A stretch of 64,000 nucleotides of DNA from positions 3,298-67,297 of the forward strand of contig JBAUWF010000064.1 in assembly GCA_049583635.1 (NCBI GenBank), given 5' to 3'. Under the pieces are notes generated by a model that saw only the letters and a list, made by a program, of their open reading frames with translations, made no database searches and was not told where the DNA came from. The position numbers and the translations under genes are program-made. Shown in pieces: positions 54,438-62,685 of this stretch (within the stretch, counting starts at the first letter, position 1; every line of letters begins with the position of its first letter). The DNA comes from Dokdonella_A sp049583635. Lineage in GTDB: Bacteria > Pseudomonadota > Gammaproteobacteria > Xanthomonadales > Rhodanobacteraceae.

Positions 54438-55925
54438 ATGCCGCGCTCGCGTTTTCCGCTGCGCCTGATTGTCGTCGCCGCACTGGCGATCGGCGGCGCT
54501 TTGCTGCTCGGTCTTCTCATCGGCGCGCTCAACGACGTGATCACGTTCTACCAGCGCGTGGCCGATCTGCCGCCGTGGCTACGCCTGCCGCTGATCGTCG
54601 CCGTGGCGCTCGCGGTACTGGCGCTGTTCTGGCTGCTCTGGCGATTCCTGCGGCACGGGCCGACAGCGTCACGCAAAATGCGCGAGCCGCCCACGCGAGC
54701 TGCAGTCGAAGGTCGCCTGGATGACCTGCGACGGCGCCGGACCGAGACCGCCGAGCTTGATCGCGAACTCGCGGAACTGGATCGCCGCCGCGAAAGCGGC
54801 CAGATCTATGTCGCCCTGTTCGGTGAAATCAGCACCGGCAAGTCCAGCCTTATACGCGCACTGGCGCCGGACGAGAAACCGGAAATCGATGTGCGCGGTG
54901 GTACCACGCGTCAGGTGATGCACTACCGTGGGCGGCTCGCGAGCGGCCGTGATCTGGTCCTCGCCGATGTGCCGGGCAGCAGCGAAATCGACGGTCGCCT
55001 GCACGAGCAACTGGCACGCGAAGAGGCCCTGCGCGCGCACGCGGTCGTGTATCTCGCCGCCGCCGATCTGACCCGTGCACAAATGTCCGAAATCGACTGG
55101 CTGGGCGATTTCGGCAAACCACTGATACTAGCGCTGAACAAGGCCGACCTGTTCGACGAGACCGAGCGCGCGGAATTGTTGCGCGCATTTTCCGCACGCT
55201 CGCGTGGACGCGCCGATGCGATCGTCGCGATCAGCGCAGGCGGCAGCGAACGCTACGAACGAACGCTGGCCGACGGCCGCGTCGAGCGTGTAGAACGTGA
55301 ACGCGCGCCGGATATCGCCGCGCTCGTTGCGGCGCTCGAACATTTGACGAGAGTGGGCGCGACGGCGCTGGAACCGGCCCGCGAGGCCGCCATGCTGGTC
55401 AGCATCGACGCGCGCAGCGAAGAAGTGGCACGCGCTGCCGCCGTGCGTGAATCGGAGGCGGCGGTGACGCGCTACACACGCCGCGCGATCGTCGGTGCGC
55501 TGGCGGCGGTCGCACCGGGCAGCGACATCCTGATCCAGGGCGCGCTCGGCACCGCACTGGTACGTGAACTCGCGCGCATTCACGGCGTTCCTGCGCGCGA
55601 CATCGATATCGACGCGCTGCTCAAGCGTCTGGGTCTCACCGTCCGCAACACCAGCGCGCTAGTGCTTGCGATCGCGGGCAATGCGCTCAAGGCGTTTCCA
55701 GGTCTAGGCACACTCGGCGGCGGCGCGCTGCACGCGATCGCGTACGGTCTCGTGTTCGACAGCTTCGGCCACGCGTTGGCGACAACCCTGGCCGAACGCG
55801 CAGCGCTGGATGCAGCTGAGGTTGACACGCGTATGCGCGCGCTGCTGGCCAAACCGGCGCGCGAACGGGTCGAGCGCATCATGCGCTCGGCCGTCGAGGA
55901 GGTCCGCGCACGCCGCGATCCCTGA
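54438..55925 (+). CDS. Membrane GTPase, DUF697/YcjF-Era-like
   Basis: A 495-residue GTPase anchored by two N-terminal helices (about 9-31 and 50-70). G1 GEISTGKSS at 129-137, G2/G3 region GGTTRQV and LADVPGSSEID, G4 NKAD around 228. The C-terminal half (about 330-480) holds hydrophobic helices typical of DUF697 proteins. Possibly membrane or stress related; no characterised role. ATG at 54438, or TTG at 54408. Confidence 0.8.
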   Translation: MPRSRFPLRLIVVAALAIGGALLLGLLIGALNDVITFYQRVADLPPWLRLPLIVAVALAVLALFWLLWRFLRHGPTASRKMREPPTRAAVEGRLDDLRRRRTETAELDRELAELDRRRESGQIYVALFGEISTGKSSLIRALAPDEKPEIDVRGGTTRQVMHYRGRLASGRDLVLADVPGSSEIDGRLHEQLAREEALRAHAVVYLAAADLTRAQMSEIDWLGDFGKPLILALNKADLFDETERAELLRAFSARSRGRADAIVAISAGGSERYERTLADGRVERVERERAPDIAALVAALEHLTRVGATALEPAREAAMLVSIDARSEEVARAAAVRESEAAVTRYTRRAIVGALAAVAPGSDILIQGALGTALVRELARIHGVPARDIDIDALLKRLGLTVRNTSALVLAIAGNALKAFPGLGTLGGGALHAIAYGLVFDSFGHALATTLAERAALDAAEVDTRMRALLAKPARERVERIMRSAVEEVRARRDP

Positions 55926-56084
55926 TCACCCTTCTTGCGATCCGGTTTCATGCCGGCATGTCGTTTTCAGCTTCCCGCTGCGTACTGAACGGGCGACGCG
56001 CAACCGCGCACAAGCAACCGGTGTTCCGCTTGCACGATGCATCGTGGAATCCGTGGGAACGTCGCAAGTCCAGGGAGAGCAGTC

Positions 56085-57476
56085 ATGATCGTCAAATCCA
56101 TCAGCGCGTTGACGGCCGGCCTGATGATCGCCGCCGCGATACCGGCGTTCGCCGTCGACGGCGATCTCGACCCCGGCTTCGGAAACGCGGGTCTGGCACT
56201 CGTCGGCATTGCCGACGGCATTGCAGGGGGAATCGGTGTGCAGTCGAACGGCAGGGTCCTGATCTGCGGCACGCGCTCCACTGGCGGGCCATCCGGCCGC
56301 GATTTCCTCGTCGCGCGCTTCACTGCGGACGGCTTGCTGGACGACAGCTTCAACTTCAACGGGCGCGTCGGCATCGATTTCGGCGGTGACGACGATTGCA
56401 ACGGCATCGCGGTGCAGGCCGATGGCAGGATCGTCGTCGCCGGCGTGACGGTCCCTGCAAACGGCAATCACGATTTCGCGATCGCACGACTGAACGACGA
56501 CGGCGCGCTCGATACGACATTTGGCGCGGGGACCGGCAAGGTTACGCTTGCATTCGATCTGGGCGGCAACAACGAAGACTACGCCAACGCGATTGCGTTG
56601 CAGCCGGACGGCAAGATCGTCGTTGCCGGCTTCGCCAACAATCCCGGTCACGGTCCCGACTTTGCCGTGGCGCGCCTGCTCGGTGACGGCACTTACGATT
56701 CGACGTTCAACCTGACCGGCCGCGAGACCGTCGGATTCGATCTCGGTCCGGGCAACGACGACAGAGCCCAGAGCGTCGCGATCGACTCCGCTGGCCGCAT
56801 CGTGCTCGGAGGTGACGCGCAGCGCACCAGCACACCGTTCAGCCTCGACTTCGCCGCGGCGCGGCTGTTGCCCGATGGTGGGCTCGACGCCAACTTCGAC
56901 GCCGACGGACGCGTCACGGTCGCGTTCGATCTCGGCGGCGGCAGTGGCAGCAACGACGACGAGGTGCTGGGCATGACGCTCCAGGCCGATGGTCGCATCG
57001 TGCTGGCCGGCGACGCGGACATCTCGACCACGGGCACGACCGATTACGACATGGCTGTAGCGCGGCTGTTGCCGAACGGCGCGCTCGACGCGGGTTTCGG
57101 TAGTGGTGGCAAGACGCTGGTGCCGTTCGATCTCGTTCCCGATGGTGGAGACATCGCCACAGGCGTGATCGGGCAGGCCAACGGCAAGCTGGTGCTCGCG
57201 GGTTATGCTGCCGACTCCGCCGACGGGTCGGCGATCGAGGCGGCGGTGGCGCGCCTGAACACCGATGGCACGCCCGACCCCGAATTCGGGGAGTTCGGCA
57301 AGGAGGCACTCGATTTCGGCCTCACCTCGCCCGGTGTGCAATTACCAATCAGCGTCGCGCTCGGGCCGCGCCGGATCCTGGTCTGCGGCGACGTACTGAC
57401 CAACATCTCGGGTGATGCGGACATTTTCGTTGCCGGACTCGAGAACAGCCTGATTTTTGCGAACGGTTTCGAGTAA
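56085..57476 (+). CDS. Secreted delta-60 repeat protein with C-terminal FANGFE motif
   Basis: A 463-residue exported protein. Ribosome site AGGGAGAG before the ATG at 56085; signal peptide MIVKSISALTAGLMIAAAIP cleaved near AFA-VD. The mature part contains about seven delta-60 repeats (TIGR02608-like) with QxDGxIVVAG strands and LDxxFGxxGK links, forming a beta-propeller. It ends ENSLIFANGFE. Function unknown. Confidence 0.87.
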   Translation: MIVKSISALTAGLMIAAAIPAFAVDGDLDPGFGNAGLALVGIADGIAGGIGVQSNGRVLICGTRSTGGPSGRDFLVARFTADGLLDDSFNFNGRVGIDFGGDDDCNGIAVQADGRIVVAGVTVPANGNHDFAIARLNDDGALDTTFGAGTGKVTLAFDLGGNNEDYANAIALQPDGKIVVAGFANNPGHGPDFAVARLLGDGTYDSTFNLTGRETVGFDLGPGNDDRAQSVAIDSAGRIVLGGDAQRTSTPFSLDFAAARLLPDGGLDANFDADGRVTVAFDLGGGSGSNDDEVLGMTLQADGRIVLAGDADISTTGTTDYDMAVARLLPNGALDAGFGSGGKTLVPFDLVPDGGDIATGVIGQANGKLVLAGYAADSADGSAIEAAVARLNTDGTPDPEFGEFGKEALDFGLTSPGVQLPISVALGPRRILVCGDVLTNISGDADIFVAGLENSLIFANGFE

Positions 57477-57613
57477 CGCCCGCATCAGGTCGGTTCGGAC
57501 TCGATTCCAACACCGCTGGCACCTTCACGGCAACACTTTTGATGATATGCGATGGGTGCCTGTTGGCCGACCCGACGCTGGCGCGCGCGGGCGGTTTTTG
57601 CCAAGCTGCAAGC

Positions 57614-58228
57614 ATGAACGCGACCGCGCACGCATTGCTCCCGGCGATGATCCTGCTGATTGCACCATTCACCGCAACGGCGCGCCCGGCGCTGTACCGT
57701 TTCGATCCGGTCCACACCCAAGTCTGGTTCAGCGCCGCGCACGAGAAATTCTCGCATCCGTGGGGCCGCGTGCGGATCGCCGACGGCTGGTTCACGTTCG
57801 ATCCGGATGACTGGAGCACGGCCAAGGTCGATGTGGTGATCGATCTCACCTCGCTCGACATGGGCGATAAGGACTGGAACGACGCCCTGAAAGCAAGCGG
57901 CTTTCTCGATGTCGAGCACTGGCCGAGCGCGCACTACGTCAGCGGCAGCGTTGAGCAAACCGGCGCAAAGACCGGTGTTATTCACGGCGATCTGAAACTG
58001 CTCGGAAAGACCATTGCGGTCGATGTCGCGTTCACGCTGAACGACATCGGCTACGACGCCTATGCGTTCAGCCGCAAGGCCGGATTTTCCGCGACGGCGA
58101 CGCTGCACCGATCCAGCTTCGGTCTGACGCGCTTCCCGAAAGTCGTCGGCGAGGACATCCGCGTACATGCCGAGGTCGAAGGCGAGCGCAAGGGTTCCGT
58201 GCGCCACTCCAGGCCGGCGAATCGCTGA
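57614..58228 (+). CDS. YceI family lipid-binding-like protein (first copy)
   Basis: A 204-residue exported YceI-fold protein. Signal peptide to about TATA-RP, then YRFDPVHTQVWFSAAHEKFS, FDPDDWSTAKVDVVIDLTSL (in part) and HWPSAHYVS. YceI proteins form a lipocalin-like barrel and bind isoprenoid-type ligands. The cytochrome b561 gene starts two bases after its stop, and a second yceI follows. Confidence 0.88.
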   Translation: MNATAHALLPAMILLIAPFTATARPALYRFDPVHTQVWFSAAHEKFSHPWGRVRIADGWFTFDPDDWSTAKVDVVIDLTSLDMGDKDWNDALKASGFLDVEHWPSAHYVSGSVEQTGAKTGVIHGDLKLLGKTIAVDVAFTLNDIGYDAYAFSRKAGFSATATLHRSSFGLTRFPKVVGEDIRVHAEVEGERKGSVRHSRPANR

Positions 58229-58229
58229 C

Positions 58230-58808
58230 ATGGCAATCAGAAGCGATGCGCAACATTGGGGCTCGCTGGCCAAGACGTTTCACTGGCTTATCGTGGCCGC
58301 GATTCTGGTGCAGGGAACGGTCGGTCTCGTAATGATCAACCTGCCGCGACGTCCTTCCGTCATTCCGGTCTACAGCTTCCACAAGTCGCTCGGTCTGACA
58401 ATCCTCGCGCTCGCCGTGCTGCGGCTCGCCTGGCGCGCGTTCGATCGCCGCCCCGAATTGCCACCCGACATGCCGCGCTGGCAGGTGATCGCGGCACGCG
58501 CGAGTCATGTGCTGCTGTACGTCCTGTTGTTCGCATTGCCACTGTCGGGCTGGTTGTTCGACTCGATCGCGAGCCTGCGTCCGCTCTACTGGTGGGGCCT
58601 GGTCAGGATGCCGAGTCTCACCGGCGGCGCGTTGCCGGCCTGGAAGGATGCCGCTGCAAACCTGCACGCTGCCCTGTTCTGGACTCTTGTCGGCATGGCC
58701 GCGCTGCACGCCGCGGCGGCGTTGAAACATCACCTGATCGATCGCAACAACGCGCTGCGGCGCATGCTGCCGGGTCGACTTCGCAGTGACACCGGCACTC
58801 ACGACTGA
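58230..58808 (+). CDS. Cytochrome b561 family protein
   Basis: A 192-residue four-helix membrane cytochrome. Haem-ligand candidate histidines in KTFHWLIVA, YSFHKSLGL, ASHVLLYV and NLHAALFW/ALHAAAALKHH. It probably passes electrons across the inner membrane, from ubiquinol to a periplasmic acceptor. It lies between two yceI genes, a known recurrent cassette. Confidence 0.9.
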   Translation: MAIRSDAQHWGSLAKTFHWLIVAAILVQGTVGLVMINLPRRPSVIPVYSFHKSLGLTILALAVLRLAWRAFDRRPELPPDMPRWQVIAARASHVLLYVLLFALPLSGWLFDSIASLRPLYWWGLVRMPSLTGGALPAWKDAAANLHAALFWTLVGMAALHAAAALKHHLIDRNNALRRMLPGRLRSDTGTHD

Positions 58809-58824
58809 CCACGGAGGAATCGAC

Positions 58825-59370
58825 ATGCTGCGCATCGCGTTCGCAACGCTCCTGCTGCTGCCGCTGACGGTGAACGCACGCGACTGGACCACCGACACCG
58901 CGCAGAGCACGCTCGGATTCAGCGGCACCTACCAGGGCGGGCCGTTTGACGGGGCTTTCAAGAAGTTCGAGGCGACCATCCGCTACGATCCGGACGATCT
59001 GGCCGCTGCGAAGTTCGATGTCACGGTCGACATGACCAGCGTCGACACGCAGAGCAGCGAACGCGACCAGACCCTGGCCGGATCGGACTTTTTCGAAACC
59101 GGCAAGTTTCCTACAGCACACTTTGTCACCACTTCGTTCAGGCGCGATGCCAACGGCGGCGTGCAGGCCGAAGGCACACTCACGATCCGCGGAAGCAGCC
59201 AACCGGTCACCTTGCAGGTGAACTTTTCGGCCACCGGAAACGACGCCACGCTGGATGTAAAAACCACGCTCGACCGTCTCGATTTCAGCCTCGGCCACAG
59301 CGCCGACTGGAACGATATCGGCAGGCAAGTCGACGTGCATGGCCACCTGGTCCTGCATGGCCAGCCGTAG
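58825..59370 (+). CDS. YceI family lipid-binding-like protein (second copy)
   Basis: A 181-residue exported YceI protein. GGAGG lies ten bases before the ATG at 58825; signal peptide MLRIAFATLLLLPLTVNA. Mature domain STLGFSGTYQGGPFDGAF, VTVDMTSVDTQSSERD and FFETGKFPTAHFVT. It diverges clearly from the first copy, so the two are not a recent duplication. Confidence 0.9.
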   Translation: MLRIAFATLLLLPLTVNARDWTTDTAQSTLGFSGTYQGGPFDGAFKKFEATIRYDPDDLAAAKFDVTVDMTSVDTQSSERDQTLAGSDFFETGKFPTAHFVTTSFRRDANGGVQAEGTLTIRGSSQPVTLQVNFSATGNDATLDVKTTLDRLDFSLGHSADWNDIGRQVDVHGHLVLHGQP

Positions 59371-59510
59371 CGCACTTGCAAACGACATGAGCCGCAAATG
59401 CCGATAGCGGCGTACGTGCACTTTGCGCACGATCCTCGCGCCCGGTCGTGCACGAGGTGCACCCCAGGGCACTTTCCGGTTCGGCGAGCGCATGCTGCAA
59501 TGGCACCGGC

Positions 59511-60896
59511 ATGACTGAACGCATTTCCATCTGGCGTCGGCTGCTGACGCGCCTCGGGCGCGACAGTCCGGTCGCGACCGAAACGCCAATCGATCCCAGC
59601 CGAAGCGAACGCCATCGCGCACGCGCCACCGTGAGTCTGCGCGAGTTGCTCGAGGATCCGCATATTCCCGATCCGGTACGTGCCTCGCTGGCCTCGGATT
59701 TCGCGCGGCTCGAGGCGATGCTCGCGAAACTCGAGAGCGGCGAACTGCATCTGGCGGTGTTCGGTCGCGTCAGCGTCGGCAAGTCGGCACTGGCCAATGC
59801 CCTGCTTGGCGAGCACGCGTTCGCGGTCGATGTGCTGCACGGAACCACACGCGAGGCTGAGCAACGGCACTGGCAGGAAGTCGCGCAGGCCGGCGTGCAT
59901 CTGATCGACACACCGGGCATCGATGAACTCGACGGCGAAGCACGCGAGCAACTGGCGTTCGAGGTGGCCAGCGTCAGCGATCTGGTCATTTTCATCGTCG
60001 ACGGCGACATGACCGTGCGCGAACGCGACGCGCTGGCCATGCTTGCGCGGACCGAACGACCCTTGTTGCTTGCGCTCAACAAGGCCGACCGCTACGGCAA
60101 GACCGAACTCGAGGCACTGCTGGAGCGCTTGCGCCAGCATGCGCAGGGCCGCGTACGCGCCGAGGATGTGGTTGCGGTCAGCGCGCTGCCGGCGCCGGCG
60201 CGACGCGTCAGCGTCGATCGCAACGGCCGCGAACACGAGGAAGCGATTCCGCGCAAACCCGATATCGACGCATTGCGTGAGCGCCTGGTCGCCGTGCTCG
60301 AACGCGAAGGCAGAACGCTCGCTGCGCTCAACGCGAGCCTGTTCGCCGGGCGCCTGACCGATCAGGTCGCTGCGCGCATCGCCGCCGCGCGCCGCGATCT
60401 CGCGTCAAAAGTCATCCACGAATACTGCCTGGCCAAAGGCATCGCGGTGGCCCTGAATCCGATACCGGTGGCCGATCTGCTCGCCGCGGCAGCCCTCGAC
60501 GCTGCACTGGTCATGCATCTCGGTCGCGTCTACGGCCTGCCGTTGACACGCAGCGAAGCAGGAACGCTGATCGCCGTGATCTCGGCGCAACTAGCCGCGT
60601 TGATGGGCGCGATCTGGGGCGTGCATCTGGTCGCCTCGGCACTCAAGGGCATGAGCGCGGGTCTGTCGACCGTGGTCACCGCTGGTGCCCAGGGCGCACT
60701 CGCATGGTACGCCACCGAAATCGTCGGGCGCGCGGCCGAAAAATATCTGATTGCCGGCAAGTCCTGGGGTGAAAAGGGCGCCAAACGCGCCGTCGCCGAA
60801 ATCGTCGAAAGCCTCGATCGCAACTCGATCCTGCGCGAAGCACGCACCGAAATCCTCGCGAGATTGCGCAGCGGTGCCAGCCCGGAACGGCCCTAG
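59511..60896 (+). CDS. Era-like GTPase with DUF697 C terminus
   Basis: A 461-residue GTPase. G1 GRVSVGKSA at 85-93, G2/G3 region HGTTREA and DTPGIDEL near 135, G4 NKAD around 189. The C-terminal half (320-430) has hydrophobic helices of DUF697 type (VALNPIPVADLLAAAALDAA). Unlike the homologue at 54438-55925 it has no N-terminal membrane anchor. The two GTPases flank the delta-60 and yceI genes and may work together. Confidence 0.8.
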   Translation: MTERISIWRRLLTRLGRDSPVATETPIDPSRSERHRARATVSLRELLEDPHIPDPVRASLASDFARLEAMLAKLESGELHLAVFGRVSVGKSALANALLGEHAFAVDVLHGTTREAEQRHWQEVAQAGVHLIDTPGIDELDGEAREQLAFEVASVSDLVIFIVDGDMTVRERDALAMLARTERPLLLALNKADRYGKTELEALLERLRQHAQGRVRAEDVVAVSALPAPARRVSVDRNGREHEEAIPRKPDIDALRERLVAVLEREGRTLAALNASLFAGRLTDQVAARIAAARRDLASKVIHEYCLAKGIAVALNPIPVADLLAAAALDAALVMHLGRVYGLPLTRSEAGTLIAVISAQLAALMGAIWGVHLVASALKGMSAGLSTVVTAGAQGALAWYATEIVGRAAEKYLIAGKSWGEKGAKRAVAEIVESLDRNSILREARTEILARLRSGASPERP

Positions 60897-60999
60897 CCGG
60901 TCTGTATCGACTTTGAACCGATGTCGGAAAAACGTGGATCGAGTCGCGCGCTGACCCTTGACCCTTGGCTGTTTTCCGGTTAGCTTGCGGAAATCGAGC

Positions 61000-61172
61000 G
61001 CGTCAATCAGTACGCGCGTCTTGCGATGATTTCTCGACTGCCGTCCCGAATATCTGCTGCGTCAGTGGCGGATATCGAACCAACATACTCCTGCAACGGA
61101 GCGTTTACGGGGCACAGTCCCCCCTGCACTTGCCCGCTCACTCGCCGGCAGACGTATTTCCCCAGACACCGT
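61000..61172 (+). pseudogene. Frameshifted remnant of a paralogue of the 61281-61937 gene
   Basis: Conceptual translation shows a short homologue of the gene downstream. In one frame SCDDFSTAVPNICCVSGGYR (from 61019) aligns with SCGDFSTAVPAGCVINSGYR of the neighbour; in the next frame SPPCTCPLTRRQTYFPRH (about 61116-61170) aligns with LPPNVCRLVPGRSYFLNI. ASIS just before (61000-61010) also matches, in a third register. At least two frameshifts separate these blocks and no complete gene can be read. A CTGTATCG...TTTGAACCG string at 60905-60923 may be a vestige of the mature N terminus. Confidence 0.75.
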
Positions 61173-61280
61173 AATTCGACCGTCGGCAGCACGCACGACT
61201 ACCGCTCAACGCCGCCTGCGCATGGGCTGATCGGTCTTGCCGTACCCGCCAGCTGTCGGTTGAGGGTGGAGGATACAAAC

Positions 61281-61937
61281 ATGACCAACAAGACTGTTGT
61301 TGCTGGAATACTGGCTGTTGCGTGTCTGGCCACAAGACTCTGCCATGCGGATGATGTGCTGTATCGCAGCAACTTCGAGCCGGTGACTGAGTGCAGCTAC
61401 GGCCCGCTGGGGCTGACGCGCGCGCTCCGTGGCAATGTCACCTATGTCCCGGGCTTCATGACCTACGTGAACGCGGACCTGACGCAATACGAGAACATCT
61501 GGGGCCGCAGCAGCCCGGGCGATCCGCCACAACCGTGGCCAGCGGTGGACAATCAGATTGCGTACATCAATCCGCTCATGCGCGACGCATATCTGTCCGC
61601 GCAATTCACCGTGCCGATCAGTCCGGCGCATTTCTCCGGCACGTTCAAGCGTGCCGATATTGCCGGCGATGTGACCCGCACGTCGGCATCGATCAGCGAG
61701 AGCTGCGGGGATTTTTCCACGGCCGTACCCGCGGGGTGTGTCATCAACAGCGGATATAGAGGGTCACCGTTGCTGGTGTGGGCGATCGGTGAGAATTTAC
61801 CGCCGAACGTGTGCCGGCTGGTGCCTGGCCGCAGCTATTTCCTGAACATCATGATGGCACCGCTTGAGGATCCCACCGAATCGTACTGTGGCCTCACCGG
61901 GTGTGTCATGAGCGGTCTGGGACATTTGTTCAATTGA
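61281..61937 (+). CDS. Secreted protein with N-terminal LYRSNFE motif
   Basis: A 218-residue exported protein of unknown function. GGTGGAGG lies upstream of the ATG at 61281; signal peptide MTNKTVVAGILAVACLATRL cleaved near CHA-DD. The mature chain opens DDVLYRSNFEPVTEC, which resembles the C-terminal F-x-N-G-F-E motif of other secreted proteins here but sits at the other end. Cysteines are paired along the chain (about eight). A degraded paralogue lies directly upstream. Confidence 0.8.
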   Translation: MTNKTVVAGILAVACLATRLCHADDVLYRSNFEPVTECSYGPLGLTRALRGNVTYVPGFMTYVNADLTQYENIWGRSSPGDPPQPWPAVDNQIAYINPLMRDAYLSAQFTVPISPAHFSGTFKRADIAGDVTRTSASISESCGDFSTAVPAGCVINSGYRGSPLLVWAIGENLPPNVCRLVPGRSYFLNIMMAPLEDPTESYCGLTGCVMSGLGHLFN

Positions 61938-62071
61938 ATATTGCTGCAGATTGAAATCCGCAGCGACTCCATTTCCGGGTGCGATCACCGGGTCCGGATT
62001 CCCGTGACAGGCTTGTGTTAAGGCTCGATACCGATAATGGCCGCTGACCATTCGAAAATGTAAGGCGCGTC

Positions 62072-62542
62072 ATGAAACGAACGACACTGGTTTTGCTGGC
62101 ATTGGCGGTCAGCTTGGGAGGTACGGCGGCGGCCCAAGGCGCGGCGCGCAACGAGACTTCGGTGCTGCAAGGCGGAATCGCGCGCTGGTCCGGCATGCAC
62201 GCGAAATCCTGCGGTATCTTCGGCAAGCTCTACACGGCCGTCAATGGCGTGTGTTACTTCCCGGTCGACATGGACGCCAAGGTCGGCGTACACCAGATCG
62301 CGTTGTACGATTCGGACGGCAAGCAGCATCTTGGCTCGCTCGAGATCGAGAAACGCGACTGCACCGAAGCCGACATCGAGTTGCCCGACGAAACCTACTT
62401 CAACCTCTCCGACGAAAACCGCGCACGCGCAGCACGCGAGCGCCCGCGCATCCTGAAAGCCGGAAAGCCGTCGCCGGACTCGATCACAAGCCGATTAAGC
62501 GAACTCCGGGACATCCATAAGCGAACTCCGGGACATCCATAA
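62072..62542 (+). CDS. Truncated N-terminal domain of an M23-type peptidase precursor
   Basis: A 156-residue frame. Signal peptide MKRTTLVLLALAVSLGGTAA, then TSVLQGGIARWSG, GVCYFPVDMDAKVGVHQIAL and LPDETYFNLSDEN, which resemble the N-terminal domain that precedes the catalytic M23 (LytM) domain in some gammaproteobacterial endopeptidases. The catalytic domain is missing. The last about 14 codons (from 62501) are read out of two repeat units, so the gene is probably broken by the repeat array. It may be non-functional. Confidence 0.6.
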   Translation: MKRTTLVLLALAVSLGGTAAAQGAARNETSVLQGGIARWSGMHAKSCGIFGKLYTAVNGVCYFPVDMDAKVGVHQIALYDSDGKQHLGSLEIEKRDCTEADIELPDETYFNLSDENRARAARERPRILKAGKPSPDSITSRLSELRDIHKRTPGHP

Positions 62543-62630
62543 TCCCCGGGGAATGCTACATCATGCGCGAACTCCGGGACATCCATCACCGAACTCCGGG
62601 ACATCCATAATCCCCGGGGAATCCTACATC
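62501..62630. repeat. Four-copy REP-type repeat array upstream of a tyrosine transposase
   Basis: GAACTCCGGGACATCCAT occurs four times with no mismatch: 62501-62518, 62523-62540, 62569-62586, 62591-62608. Copies come in pairs 22 bases apart; after each pair follows AATCCCCGGGGAATNCTACATCA, which holds the palindrome TCCCCGGGGA. So a unit of about 62 bases is itself duplicated with a 68-base period. An inverted partial copy lies downstream of the transposase gene at 63853-63864. This is the expected layout for a REP element and its transposase. Confidence 0.85.
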
Positions 62631-62685
62631 ACGGCGCGACCGTTTCTGACAGACAGCGCGCTGTCGGCACGCGACGATGGTTCCC

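Noticed and set aside
55926..57341. 471-codon minus-strand frame opposite the delta-60 protein
   Set aside because: Repetitive shadow of the delta-60 repeats; the plus-strand gene has signal peptide, ribosome site and repeats.
9940..57476. FANGFE-type tails as exosortase H substrates
   Set aside because: No transmembrane helix or Arg-rich end follows the motif, which these sortases need.
62501..62630. Possible small CRISPR array
   Set aside because: Spacers are 4 and 28 bases and partly duplicated between units; no cas genes; the adjacent HUH transposase explains the repeats better.
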